NCBI GenBank assembly: GCA_028285145.1
Contig: JANQQC010000017.1
Span: forward strand, 25,551 to 89,550
Direction of reading: 5' to 3'
Length of the DNA stretch: 64,000 nucleotides
Source of the DNA: Hyphomonadaceae bacterium
GTDB lineage: Bacteria; Pseudomonadota; Alphaproteobacteria; Caulobacterales; Hyphomonadaceae
Under the pieces are notes generated by a model that saw only the letters and a program-made list of their open reading frames with translations, was not told where the DNA came from and ran no database searches. The position numbers were made by a program, and so were the translations under genes. Each line of letters begins with the position of its first letter. Within the stretch, counting starts at the first letter, position 1. Shown here piece after piece: positions 1-7,823 of the stretch.

Positions 1-19
1 TGGCGGAGGAAGCACGACA

Positions 20-871
20 ATGAAGTGGTTGACCTTCCGGACTGCGGCTGGACCCCATGCTGGTTTCCTCGATGGCACTGACATCGTCGATCTTGGACCT
101 GCACCTCTGCAGTCCTGGTTCGGGCGCGATGAGGCGGAGGCCCGTGCCATGGACGGGCGACGGCTTCCCCTGACTGATGCCGACCTTATGCAGCCAATCG
201 TCCGACCCGGGAAAATCCTAGGGATCGGCGTGAACTATGCTGACCATGCCAAGGAGAGCGTCAGCTTCACAAACCTGAAGGCTGGAGGCGTCCAGAAGTG
301 GTTTGTGAAGCAGGCGACAGCCGCCAATGGTCCATATGATCCAGTTGAACGCCCGGCCGTTTCGACCGACCTCGACTATGAAGGCGAGATCGTCGTGGTG
401 ATTGGAAAACGCGCCAGGCACGTGCCAGCGGCGCGAGCTCTGGAAGTCGTGGCGGGGTTTTGTGCGGGCTGTGATTACTCGGTCCGCGACTGGCAAAAGG
501 CAAGCCCCACCGTGAACATGGGCAAAGGCTTCGACACGCACGCGCCGTTCGGTCCGTGGATCGCAACCACTGATGAACTCGGATCTATCGACGAAATTGG
601 GGTACGCTGCTTTGTAAATGGTGAGCAACGCCAGTCAGGTACCGCCAGCCAGATGCTTGCATCCATTCCAGAGCAAATCGAGCACCTGTCGACCGCTTTC
701 ACACTGGAGCCCGGAGACGTGATCTTCACGGGGACACCAGCGGGTGTGGGTCAGGCCTTTGACCCGCCGCGCTTTGTATCGCCCGGCGACAAGGTTCGGG
801 TTGAGGTCGACGGCGTCGGCTATATCGAGAACACGATTGTTCAGGGCGATCGTCAGACCGTTATCGGGTAG
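20..871 (+). CDS. Fumarylacetoacetate hydrolase (FAH) family protein
   Basis: Predicted cytosolic Mg2+/Mn2+-dependent hydrolase or hydratase of 2-oxo acids, as in catabolism of aromatic compounds (2-hydroxyhepta-2,4-diene-1,7-dioate isomerase, acylpyruvase and similar activities). The 283-residue protein has the family core: GIGVNYADH near residue 68, an acidic metal site DYEGEIVVVIG (E121, E123), CDYSVRD with D152, and the C-terminal FTGTPAGVG motif. A GGAGGAAG ribosome site lies 5-11 nt upstream of the ATG. The next gene starts 6 nt after the stop, so the two are probably co-transcribed. Substrate specificity cannot be read from sequence; the family call is secure. Confidence 0.9.
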   Translation: MKWLTFRTAAGPHAGFLDGTDIVDLGPAPLQSWFGRDEAEARAMDGRRLPLTDADLMQPIVRPGKILGIGVNYADHAKESVSFTNLKAGGVQKWFVKQATAANGPYDPVERPAVSTDLDYEGEIVVVIGKRARHVPAARALEVVAGFCAGCDYSVRDWQKASPTVNMGKGFDTHAPFGPWIATTDELGSIDEIGVRCFVNGEQRQSGTASQMLASIPEQIEHLSTAFTLEPGDVIFTGTPAGVGQAFDPPRFVSPGDKVRVEVDGVGYIENTIVQGDRQTVIG

Positions 872-877
872 CGCATA

Positions 878-1603
878 ATGAGAGGCGGATGGTTCGCAGC
901 AGTCTTGATGCTCGGTGCCTGCACAGGCGAGGTTGCCGGAACGCAGCCAGACTTTCCTGAAATCGGCCCGGCAGACTTTGCGCTGACAAGTTGCCATGTT
1001 CCGAGAGCAGAGCATGCATGTGTTCTTCTGTCTGCTGGTGGCAAACGATTGCTCATCAATGCGCCAGCCGGCATTGGCGACGCGTTGGGAGCGGATGTGC
1101 TGGTTATGCTCGATGCGATCCTCCTGACGGGGCTTTCGGCGCAGGAGACCGAAGGACTTGATGAAGTCCGCAATCGTGGCTGGACAGCCGGTCGGCTTGA
1201 ACCGCTCAGGGTTTCCGGGCCAGCGGGTGTCGACCTGCTCGCGCGCGGCCTGAATGGCGGCTTCCAGACAGCAGATGCCGTCGCGCAGGTGACTGCCAAT
1301 CCGCCCGGCGGGTTCGGCGCGGCCCTGATTGTGGCACGTGAGGGAGATGATGGAGCCCGTTGGACGGCTTTTGACACCGGTGATCTGACAGCAGTCGCCG
1401 TTCCGGCGGGGCGTTTCCAGCAGGCCTACATCGTGAGCTATGGTGAAGTCAGCTTGTTGATCCGACCGTGCGATGTGGAATTGACGCGAGAGCTAGTGGC
1501 AGATTTTACGCTGACGTGTCCAAAGGACGCAGTGGAGGGCGATGTGTCCTGGCCGTTGGCTGACCCGGTCGTGTTTTTGGCGCGTTCGGAGGTTTCACCC
1601 TGA
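878..1603 (+). CDS. Lipoprotein with a degenerate metallo-beta-lactamase-like fold (no metal ligands)
   Basis: A 241-residue protein with a short signal peptide and lipobox LGAC, so the mature N-terminus would be the lipidated Cys at residue 15. I do not recognise a named family. The pattern resembles RNase Z/PqqB-type MBL proteins: GKRLLINAP (strand and turn), then DAILLTGLSAQETEGLDEVR where an active enzyme would read LTHxHxDHxxGL, then a GPAG segment (VSGPAGVDLL). None of the metal-binding His/Asp residues is present, which suggests a pseudo-enzyme or binding protein. It follows the FAH gene by 6 nt. The fold is inference from motif spacing; the lipoprotein call is firmer. Confidence 0.55.
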   Translation: MRGGWFAAVLMLGACTGEVAGTQPDFPEIGPADFALTSCHVPRAEHACVLLSAGGKRLLINAPAGIGDALGADVLVMLDAILLTGLSAQETEGLDEVRNRGWTAGRLEPLRVSGPAGVDLLARGLNGGFQTADAVAQVTANPPGGFGAALIVAREGDDGARWTAFDTGDLTAVAVPAGRFQQAYIVSYGEVSLLIRPCDVELTRELVADFTLTCPKDAVEGDVSWPLADPVVFLARSEVSP

Positions 1604-1611
1604 AAAGATTT

Positions 1612-1678
1612 CGGGGCCCTGCCTCGCCCGCAGAGCCCCGATCCCCCAATCGCCCCCGACAGAGCCCCATTCCGGGGC
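1612..1678. repeat. Pair of GGGGC/GCCCC hairpins in the intergenic region
   Basis: The 313-nt gap between the lipoprotein and the TipF-like gene holds two adjacent stem-loops. The first (1612-1640) has 11-nt arms with one mismatch around a 7-nt loop. The second (1664-1678) is GCCCC-ATTCC-GGGGC. CAGAGCCCC occurs twice within them. Neither is followed by a T-run, so they are weak candidates for an intrinsic terminator and may be a structured 3' end or a REP-like element. The remaining sequence to 1916 is AT-richer and probably holds the promoter of the next gene. Confidence 0.45.
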
Positions 1679-1854
1679 CGTGTCGCGTATTTGTCTGTGG
1701 AATTCGTAGGAACACGGAAGACGGGAGTCAAAACCCTGGGAGGGGAATCCCGCTATTGACGGCTATGTGTGGCGATTTCGTCACGCTAGAAAAAGGTCTG
1801 CCTCAAACTGTTCGTAGATTTGGCGCATTCCTCAAATCAGTTGTAATTCAAGCA

Positions 1855-1884
1855 ATTCGTTAACTTCTTGGCGTCATTCGTTAA
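1855..1884 (+). promoter_or_regulatory. Direct repeat ATTCGTTAA x2, 21 bp apart, upstream of the TipF-like gene
   Basis: ATTCGTTAA occurs at 1855-1863 and again at 1876-1884. The start-to-start spacing is 21 bp, two helical turns, and the second copy ends 32 bp before the start codon. Same-face spacing of a 9-mer this close to a gene fits a protein-binding operator. It contains TTAA but is not the classical CtrA arrangement TTAA-N7-TTAAC. The regulator is unknown. Confidence 0.35.
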
Positions 1885-1916
1885 GATTAATTGTCCGAAA
1901 GCGGGGCTGGCGCGGC

Positions 1917-3146
1917 ATGACAATCTTATTGTTCCTTATCTATGCAGCGCTTGGCGGCGCAGCGGGATGGGGGCTATTTACCTATACAACCATTGGCTTG
2001 CCCGTTTCCGTGGCCGGCGGCGCAATCATTACAGCGCTGTTAGGACAAGTGCATTTGTTGGCGACGCGAGGCGGAAAACAGAATGAGATTGAGGACCGTC
2101 TCAGCGCCATCGAGCGTGCCCAGCGCGATGCGGGCGAGCGCGTCAGTGTCGTCGAGGCCCGCACCGAAGCGGTGGAAGCCACGCTGAAGCATGAGCTGAC
2201 GGAGCGCCGCGATGCGCTTGTGAGCGAGATGAAACAGCTCGAAAGCCTGATTGAGCGCCTGTCGAAGAGTTTCGAGGCCCGCCTCTCATCAGAAACCACG
2301 GCTGCCCATGTTGCGCCCCAGGAAGATGCGGTCCTGCGCGCTGTCAAAGTTGCGCTTCAGGATGGCCGTGTCGATCTCCATCTCCAGCCAATCGTATCGC
2401 TGCCGCAGCGCCGGGTTGCTTTCTATGAAGGGTTCACGCGCCTTAGGCGGCCGGACGGCTCCCTGATCCTTCCCGCCGAGTTCCTCGACGCCGCGCGCCG
2501 CGCCGGGCTGATGGGCGTCATCGACAATATGACCCTGTTCCGCTGTGTGCAGATTGTCCGCCGGCTGGCTGAGCGTGATCGCCGGGTTGGCGTTTTCTGC
2601 AACATTGCGGCGGCGTCTCTAGAAGATGATCAGTTCTTCCCGCTCTTCTTGGAGCACATGGCTGAGAACAAGGATCTTTGCGGCTCCGTGATCTTCGAAA
2701 TCCGCGCAGACCGGTTCGAGACGCGTTCCCGCAAGATGCGCGAGAACATGGACAAGCTGACGGCGCTTGGTTTCCGCTTCTCCATTGATCACGCAGCAGA
2801 TCTCGCCATTGATCTCCCGCGCCTGCAAGATGCCGGTGTGCGATTTGTGAAGATGAATGGCGGTACGCTGATCAATCACCTGCGCGACCCGGCGGGCACC
2901 CGCCCGCTCTCCTCGGTGACGCGTCGCTTGAACGGCGAAGACGTCTCAGCGGTTTTTTCACGCTATGGCGTGACGCTGATCGCGGAGAAGATCGAAGATG
3001 AGGCAAGCGTTCTGGAAGTGCTCGAATATGAGATTCCTTACGGGCAGGGGCATGTCTTTGGCGCACCGCGCCCGATCAAGTCATCGCTGATGGAAGAGAC
3101 GGCTCCATCAGCCGATTTCGTGCGCCGGATTGGGGCCTTTGGCTAG
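1917..3146 (+). CDS. tipF: TipF-like membrane-anchored EAL-domain protein
   Basis: A 409-residue protein with two N-terminal membrane segments (about 3-21 and 26-48), a charged coiled coil (about 55-125) and a C-terminal EAL domain (about 140-390). This architecture matches Caulobacter TipF, a c-di-GMP-responsive factor for flagellum placement and assembly. The signature reads YEGF (E171) instead of EAL. Other ligand positions survive (Asn in CNIAA, Glu in FEIRAD, Lys in FVKMNG, the AEKIE Glu, QG in YGQGHVFG), but the DD pair of DDFG-type sites has become DH. Catalysis is therefore doubtful while nucleotide binding is plausible. No flagellar genes lie nearby. The family call is good; the orthology is inference. 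Confidence 0.65.
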   Translation: MTILLFLIYAALGGAAGWGLFTYTTIGLPVSVAGGAIITALLGQVHLLATRGGKQNEIEDRLSAIERAQRDAGERVSVVEARTEAVEATLKHELTERRDALVSEMKQLESLIERLSKSFEARLSSETTAAHVAPQEDAVLRAVKVALQDGRVDLHLQPIVSLPQRRVAFYEGFTRLRRPDGSLILPAEFLDAARRAGLMGVIDNMTLFRCVQIVRRLAERDRRVGVFCNIAAASLEDDQFFPLFLEHMAENKDLCGSVIFEIRADRFETRSRKMRENMDKLTALGFRFSIDHAADLAIDLPRLQDAGVRFVKMNGGTLINHLRDPAGTRPLSSVTRRLNGEDVSAVFSRYGVTLIAEKIEDEASVLEVLEYEIPYGQGHVFGAPRPIKSSLMEETAPSADFVRRIGAFG

Positions 3147-3570
3147 CGAAGCGCCCTTTCGGGACGAGGCTGCCTCCAAGATCGAAGACGGCTCAGCTCG
3201 GCGCTTTCTGATCGCATCGATTGCGGCGCTGACTGCCGATCTCGTCTTAACGCTCATCCTGCGCGAGGCAACGTCGCTCTCGCTTGCTGCGTCTGCGGCC
3301 ATGTCCTTCGTTATTGTCGGCGCATTCTTCTACTTCATCCACGAGTTCTGGACGTTCCGGCGAGCCGGGTCAGGTGCGTCGGCGAAACGCCTCGTCCAGA
3401 ATCTAAGCGTGCTGGCGGCAGCCTTTGTCAGCCGCATTGCCACCATTGGATGTCTCGAGCTGTGGCACACACCCGGCATCGCGCTCGGTGCGATTTACTT
3501 CCTTGTCGGCGCGGGCGTTTCATTCAGCGTGAATTATCTCGCCAACCGCTTTTGGGTGTTCCAGGGCTGA
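3130..3570 (+). CDS. GtrA-like family membrane protein
   Basis: A 146-residue protein with four predicted membrane helices and the GtrA-family ending FxVNYLANRFWVF. GtrA-type proteins are small four-helix membrane proteins linked to polyprenyl-phosphate-sugar transfer and cell-surface polysaccharides. The likely start is TTG at 3130 (or TTG at 3139). Either lies inside the last codons of the preceding gene, a 17-nt overlap that suggests translational coupling. The stop TGA directly abuts the stop of the convergent enoyl-CoA hydratase gene. The specific glycolipid substrate is unknown. Confidence 0.8.
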   Translation: MGPLASEAPFRDEAASKIEDGSARRFLIASIAALTADLVLTLILREATSLSLAASAAMSFVIVGAFFYFIHEFWTFRRAGSGASAKRLVQNLSVLAAAFVSRIATIGCLELWHTPGIALGAIYFLVGAGVSFSVNYLANRFWVFQG

Positions 3571-4347
3571 TTAGCGATTGTTGAAGTGCGGTGTGCGTTT
3601 CTCGACGAAGGCTTCCATGCCTTCCTTCTGATCCTCGGTTGCGAACAGAGAATGGAAGAGGCGGCGCTCGAACATGATGCCATGCGAGAGAGGTGTCTCG
3701 TAAGCGACGTTCACCATTTCCTTTGTCATCATCGCTGTGGCGCGCGGCAGCGCGGCAATCTTCTTAGCGACAGATTTTGCTTCATCGACCAGTTCATCGA
3801 CCGGGACGATCCGGCTAACCAGGCCACAACGTTCTGCCTCTTCTGCGTCCATCATGCGGCCTGTGAGGCACATCTCCATGGCTTTGGACTTGCCGACAAA
3901 GCGTGTCAGGCGCTGGGTGCCGCCAGCGCCCGGTGAAACGCCTATCGTGATTTCTGGTTGACCGAATTTTGCATTGTCCGCGGCAAGGATGAAGTCGCAC
4001 ATCATCGCAAGCTCGCATCCACCGCCGAGGGCATAGCCCGACACGGCTGCAATGAGGGGTTTGCGGGTGCGCGAAGCGCGCTCCCAGTTTCGCGTGATGA
4101 AGTCCGTATAGTAGGCGTCCATATAGGATAGCTCGCGCATTTCCTTAATATCTGCGCCGGCCGCGAACGCCTTCTTTGAGCCGGTAATCACGATGCAACC
4201 GACGCTTTCATCTGCTTCGAAACGGTCGAGGGCTGCAGTGAGCTCGTCCATGAGCTGATTGTTGAAGGCGTTCAGCGCGTCTGGACGATTCAACGTGATC
4301 AGCGCGACGCCATCCTCGGCGTCCGCAATGAGAGTTTCATAAGCCAT
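3571..4347 (-). CDS. Enoyl-CoA hydratase (crotonase family)
   Basis: A 258-residue cytosolic crotonase, predicted to hydrate 2-enoyl-CoA to 3-hydroxyacyl-CoA in beta-oxidation. Both catalytic glutamates of the canonical enzyme are visible, in ALGGGCELAMMCD and GQPEITIGVSPGAGGTQRL, along with an oxyanion-hole segment KAFAAGADIKEM. I chose the ATG at 4347 because AAGGA sits just upstream and the conserved N-terminus (LNRPDALNAF) is correctly placed. A longer frame to 4449 adds 34 unconserved residues. The gene is monocistronic and diverges from the MBL hydrolase across about 195 bp. Confidence 0.92.
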   Translation of the reverse strand: MAYETLIADAEDGVALITLNRPDALNAFNNQLMDELTAALDRFEADESVGCIVITGSKKAFAAGADIKEMRELSYMDAYYTDFITRNWERASRTRKPLIAAVSGYALGGGCELAMMCDFILAADNAKFGQPEITIGVSPGAGGTQRLTRFVGKSKAMEMCLTGRMMDAEEAERCGLVSRIVPVDELVDEAKSVAKKIAALPRATAMMTKEMVNVAYETPLSHGIMFERRLFHSLFATEDQKEGMEAFVEKRTPHFNNR

Positions 4348-4542
4348 GGGGGACGTCCTTCTTGGCGGTTGGGTGTGCGGCATCGGTATCTTGGTTGCTT
4401 TGTCGCGCCCGTTTGCCTGCATCTGATGGTTTAGCGGGTTCAACAGCACTGAAGGTTACCCGCTCGTCAACCTTGTTCGCCACTCACGACCTTGATCTGA
4501 GCCCGCTTTCCCCATCGTCACGATTGGCCAGTTGGGCTCCGC

Positions 4543-5616
4543 ATGCGAGAAAACGGCATGGATGGTTTTGCAGGAAAGACCTCGGGGCGCGGCGGACTGA
4601 CCTATCCCTGGGGCGAGGAAACGCCGGTTGTTGGCGAGACAATGGAAGTCGCGCCGGGCGTGCATTGGGTACGGATGCCGCTGCCGTTTTCGCTACAGTG
4701 GATCAATCTCTGGCTAATCGACGACGGGAAAAGCTGGACGGTCGTCGATACCGGCATGCCTATGGACGAGACCAAGGCGGCCTGGCGCAAGATTGTGGAA
4801 GACGTTTGCGAGGGCCGTCCGATCTCCCGGGTGATCGTCACGCATATGCATCCTGACCATGTCGGCAATGCTGGCTGGTTCCATCGCAAATATGGCGCGG
4901 AGCTATGGATGAGCCGGCTGGAGTACATTTCCTGCCGCATGTTGCTTGCAGATACAGGCCGTGAGGCACCCCAGGCCGGGCTCGACTTCTACAGGCGCGC
5001 CGGTTGGGAAAAGGATTCCATCGAAAACTACAAGGCGCGTTTCGGCGGCTTTGGCCGGGCTGTCAGCCAGATGCCAGATGCCTATCGTCGCCTGTCGGAT
5101 GGGCAGACATTCGAAATGGCTGGCGAAACCTGGCGCGTTATTGTCGGAAATGGGCACTCACCAGAGCATGCCTGCTTGTTCTGTCCTGCGCTGAACGTCG
5201 TGATCTCCGGCGACCAGCTCTTGCCCAAGATATCCTCGAACGTATCAGTTTTCCCGACCGAGCCCGCAGGCGACCCGCTGAAGGACTGGCTGGACAGCTG
5301 TGAGAAACTGAAACGAGAATTGCCCGAAGACGTGCTCGTATTGCCAGCTCATAACGAGCCGTTTCACGGAGCCCATAAGCGGCTTGATGCGCTCATTCAC
5401 GGGCATGATGTGGCGTTGAAACGCCTGCTTCAGCGACTGTCCGAACCGAAGCGAGTGATCGATGTGTTCCCGGCGATCTTTGGCCGCAAGATCGGCGCGG
5501 ATGTTCTCAGCATGGCGACCGGCGAAGCGCTGGCGCATCTCAACTATCTGATCGAGCGCGACGAGGTTCTAAAGGAGACCGGCCCCGATGGAGTCGATCT
5601 CTACAGAGCAGCCTGA
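4543..5616 (+). CDS. MBL-fold metallo-hydrolase
   Basis: A 357-residue protein with an active metallo-beta-lactamase site: THMHPDHVG (H101, H103, D105, H106), a downstream GHSPEH motif, GDQLLPK supplying the bridging Asp, and LPAHNEPF near the C-terminus. The C-terminal helical region is typical of LACTB2-like and related hydrolases acting on thioesters or phosphoesters. Start choice is uncertain: ATG 4543 is used here and ATG 4558 is also possible, neither with a strong ribosome site. It is transcribed divergently from the enoyl-CoA hydratase. The substrate is not inferable. Confidence 0.85.
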   Translation: MRENGMDGFAGKTSGRGGLTYPWGEETPVVGETMEVAPGVHWVRMPLPFSLQWINLWLIDDGKSWTVVDTGMPMDETKAAWRKIVEDVCEGRPISRVIVTHMHPDHVGNAGWFHRKYGAELWMSRLEYISCRMLLADTGREAPQAGLDFYRRAGWEKDSIENYKARFGGFGRAVSQMPDAYRRLSDGQTFEMAGETWRVIVGNGHSPEHACLFCPALNVVISGDQLLPKISSNVSVFPTEPAGDPLKDWLDSCEKLKRELPEDVLVLPAHNEPFHGAHKRLDALIHGHDVALKRLLQRLSEPKRVIDVFPAIFGRKIGADVLSMATGEALAHLNYLIERDEVLKETGPDGVDLYRAA

Positions 5617-5688
5617 TCAGATCATCGTCATCGCGCTGACGTAATTCGTGGTTTAGAACCGAGTTGAAGCGGTCTGCGGGAGTCGATA

Positions 5689-5949
5689 ATGGCGCAATCT
5701 ACAAGGGGCTGGTTTTCAGTCGGCATGGGTCTGATCATCGCGGCTGGTGGAGTCTATGGTCTGGCTATGCTGCTCGGCGTGAGCTTTGCGATCGGAGCGG
5801 CAACGCAGGAAGCAGGCGCGCCTGTATTGCTTGTGCTTGCAGTTCCCGGCATGGGTGCCATCGGTTTTCTGATCCTGCTGCTAAAAGTCATCGTCGACAG
5901 GGTGGGCAATGCGGAAGACGACCATTATTCCAAGACCGTCGACCAATAG
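5689..5949 (+). CDS. Small two-helix membrane protein
   Basis: An 86-residue protein with two hydrophobic helices (about 9-35 and 43-67) and a charged C-terminal tail. I do not recognise a family. GGGAG lies 7 nt upstream of the ATG. It ends 9 nt before the YbjQ-family gene, which in turn overlaps lepB, so all three probably form one transcript. Its composition and codon use resemble the neighbours, which supports it as a real gene. It could be a small partner of the YbjQ-type protein; this is inference from position only. Confidence 0.6.
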   Translation: MAQSTRGWFSVGMGLIIAAGGVYGLAMLLGVSFAIGAATQEAGAPVLLVLAVPGMGAIGFLILLLKVIVDRVGNAEDDHYSKTVDQ

Positions 5950-5958
5950 GAGTCCGCC

Positions 5959-6273
5959 TTGATCGTTACCATGACTGACACCCTGCCGGGGCATGAGATC
6001 GCTCACATCATCGGGACGGCACGTGGCAATGTCGTGCGTGCACGGTTCTTCGGCAGGGATATCATGGCCGGTCTTCGCAGCATTGTCGGCGGCGAGGTGC
6101 CTGAGTACACCAAGCTCATGGCCGAGGCGCGCGAACAGGCAATTGACCGTATGATCTCTCATGCTCGCCTTCAGGGGGCCGATGCTGTCGTGTCGATGCG
6201 CCTGACGACATCCATGATCATGTCCGGCTCCGCGGAGATTCTGGCCTACGGAACGGCGGTCCGCCTGAAATGA
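5959..6273 (+). CDS. YbjQ/UPF0145 family protein
   Basis: A 104-residue protein of the YbjQ (UPF0145) family, recognised from the GTARGNVVRARFFGRD stretch, the helix AREQAIDRMISHARLQGADAVV and the C-terminal AEILAYGTAV. Members form small beta-rich oligomers of unknown function. The start is a TTG at 5959, supported by AGGAG 6 nt upstream. The in-frame ATG at 5971 would leave the ribosome site too far away. The stop overlaps the lepB start by 4 nt (ATGA), indicating translational coupling to signal peptidase I. Confidence 0.8.
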   Translation: MIVTMTDTLPGHEIAHIIGTARGNVVRARFFGRDIMAGLRSIVGGEVPEYTKLMAEAREQAIDRMISHARLQGADAVVSMRLTTSMIMSGSAEILAYGTAVRLK

Positions 6274-7115
6274 GCGAGAAGGCCGCCGAAACCGAAGCAG
6301 GACCCCTGACGCTGGCCGACCGCATTAAGCGCGAAGCCCGTGAATGGGGACAGACGCTGGCGGTCTTCGTACCGGCCTTCTTTTTGTTCTCGCTGATTTT
6401 CTTCGAGCAGCGTGTGATTCCGTCCGAGAGCATGGTGCCCAACCTGCAGGTTGGTGACCGGGTCGCTGTTAATAAGATGGCCTATGGCTATGGCCGCTAT
6501 TCCATCCCGTGGGGCATAGACCGTATCCTTCCAGTGGGCGAAGGACGCTTCTTTGCACGGACGCCGGAGCGCGGTGACGTGGCGGTCTTCATGCACACAC
6601 ATACGCGGCGCGTGATGATCAAGCGTGTGATTGGCCTGCCCGGAGACCGCGTTCAGCTTCGCAACGAGCAGCTTTTCCTGAACGGTGGACCGGTCGATAC
6701 TGAGTTTCAGGGGCGGCTTCGCTATGTTCCCCACAAGGACACGATGGTGGTCACGGCTCGCGAAACGCGCGAGTCGATTGGCGACAAATCCTGGCTGTCG
6801 CATCAATGGCAGGCGGGAACCGCGCTGGATACGACAGCAGAGTTTATCGTCCCGGACGGGCACATCTTTTTCATGGGCGACAATCGTGACAACTCGACCG
6901 ACGCGCGCGCGTTGTCCGGGCACTGTCCACCCGTGAACGGCATTGTGTCAGAGGCTGGATGCGGTCCGCGTGTTGATCCGGAAGATGCATCCGTCGGGTT
7001 TGTTCCAATGGATCATCTCATCGGTCGTGCGGAGACCGTCATTTTCACGTTCCACAGGTGTAAGCGGCAAGAAGGTCTCGATTGCCCGCCAAAGCGCCTT
7101 TGGAAGGGTCTCTAG
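6270..7115 (+). CDS. lepB: Signal peptidase I
   Basis: Type I signal peptidase (S26), cleaving signal peptides from exported proteins at the outer face of the inner membrane. The 281-residue protein has one N-terminal transmembrane helix (about 30-46), the nucleophile in PSESMVP (S54), the general base in MIKRVIGLPGDRV (K118) and the conserved box GDNRDNSTDAR. The overlap with the YbjQ-family gene is ATGA. Length and motifs are complete. The usual alphaproteobacterial neighbours rnc, era or acpS are absent, so the context is unusual. Confidence 0.95.
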   Translation: MSEKAAETEAGPLTLADRIKREAREWGQTLAVFVPAFFLFSLIFFEQRVIPSESMVPNLQVGDRVAVNKMAYGYGRYSIPWGIDRILPVGEGRFFARTPERGDVAVFMHTHTRRVMIKRVIGLPGDRVQLRNEQLFLNGGPVDTEFQGRLRYVPHKDTMVVTARETRESIGDKSWLSHQWQAGTALDTTAEFIVPDGHIFFMGDNRDNSTDARALSGHCPPVNGIVSEAGCGPRVDPEDASVGFVPMDHLIGRAETVIFTFHRCKRQEGLDCPPKRLWKGL

Positions 7116-7214
7116 ACTGGGAACGGGCGCTTGCGGAGGGGTAGCAACCGCTTTAGGTCGGCACGACGCGCTAAGGCGTTTGACACGACACAGATCGGGG
7201 AAACTAAACAGTCG

Positions 7215-7823
7215 ATGACGGCCAATACGTCTCCCTCTGGCGGCTCCACGCGCGGCCCGATTATTGTGTCTCGTCACGGGCGGCCGGCGCTCGATCGAAG
7301 TGCAAGGCCCCGGCTCGGTTGGCGAGACTATGTCGACTGGTGGGCCCGATATGAGAAAAGCAGCCTGGCTGAGGGCCAGGTCGCTCCAGACGATCTGAAG
7401 GCCGTCGTTGCTGATGCCGAGAAAGTTCTGTCTTCAATCCGTCCGCGTGCTCTCGAAACGGCGCAGAGCGCGGCTCCCGGACGCGAGGTGGAGCAGGACG
7501 GCGTGTTCAACGAGGCTCCTTTGCCACCGCCTTACATCCCCGGGGTGAAGTATCTGCCAAAGACCTGGAACATTCTGGCGCGCGTGGCATGGCTGAATGG
7601 CCATGCGATGGAAGGGGAGAGTGTGTCCGAAGCCCGTATTCGGGCGGCGCAAGCGGCAGCGCGGCTTCATCAGGAAAGCGAAGTTGGCAAGATCTATGTA
7701 GCGGCCCATGGCTGGTTCAATCGCATGATGCGGCCTGAACTGCGGAAGATTGGCTGGCGCTGCACCCGCGATGGCGGCGATGGCTATTGGAGCTATCGCA
7801 TCTATGAGTGGCCCGAGGATTAG
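7215..7823 (+). CDS. Histidine phosphatase family protein
   Basis: A 202-residue protein of the phosphoglycerate-mutase-like superfamily. The catalytic histidine lies in the N-terminal VSRHGRPALDR motif and a second histidine in AAHGWFNRMM near the C-terminus, with ETAQSAAP providing a phosphate-pocket segment. I chose ATG 7215, which puts the RHG motif about 20 residues in. A longer frame from 7131 adds a basic unconserved extension. The stop overlaps the stop of the convergent mrp gene by 4 nt (TTAG). The substrate is unknown. Confidence 0.82.
   Translation: MTANTSPSGGSTRGPIIVSRHGRPALDRSARPRLGWRDYVDWWARYEKSSLAEGQVAPDDLKAVVADAEKVLSSIRPRALETAQSAAPGREVEQDGVFNEAPLPPPYIPGVKYLPKTWNILARVAWLNGHAMEGESVSEARIRAAQAAARLHQESEVGKIYVAAHGWFNRMMRPELRKIGWRCTRDGGDGYWSYRIYEWPED

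Noticed and set aside
1854..1890. CtrA box before the TipF-like gene
   Set aside because: TTAA halves are present but not with the N7 spacing of the consensus.
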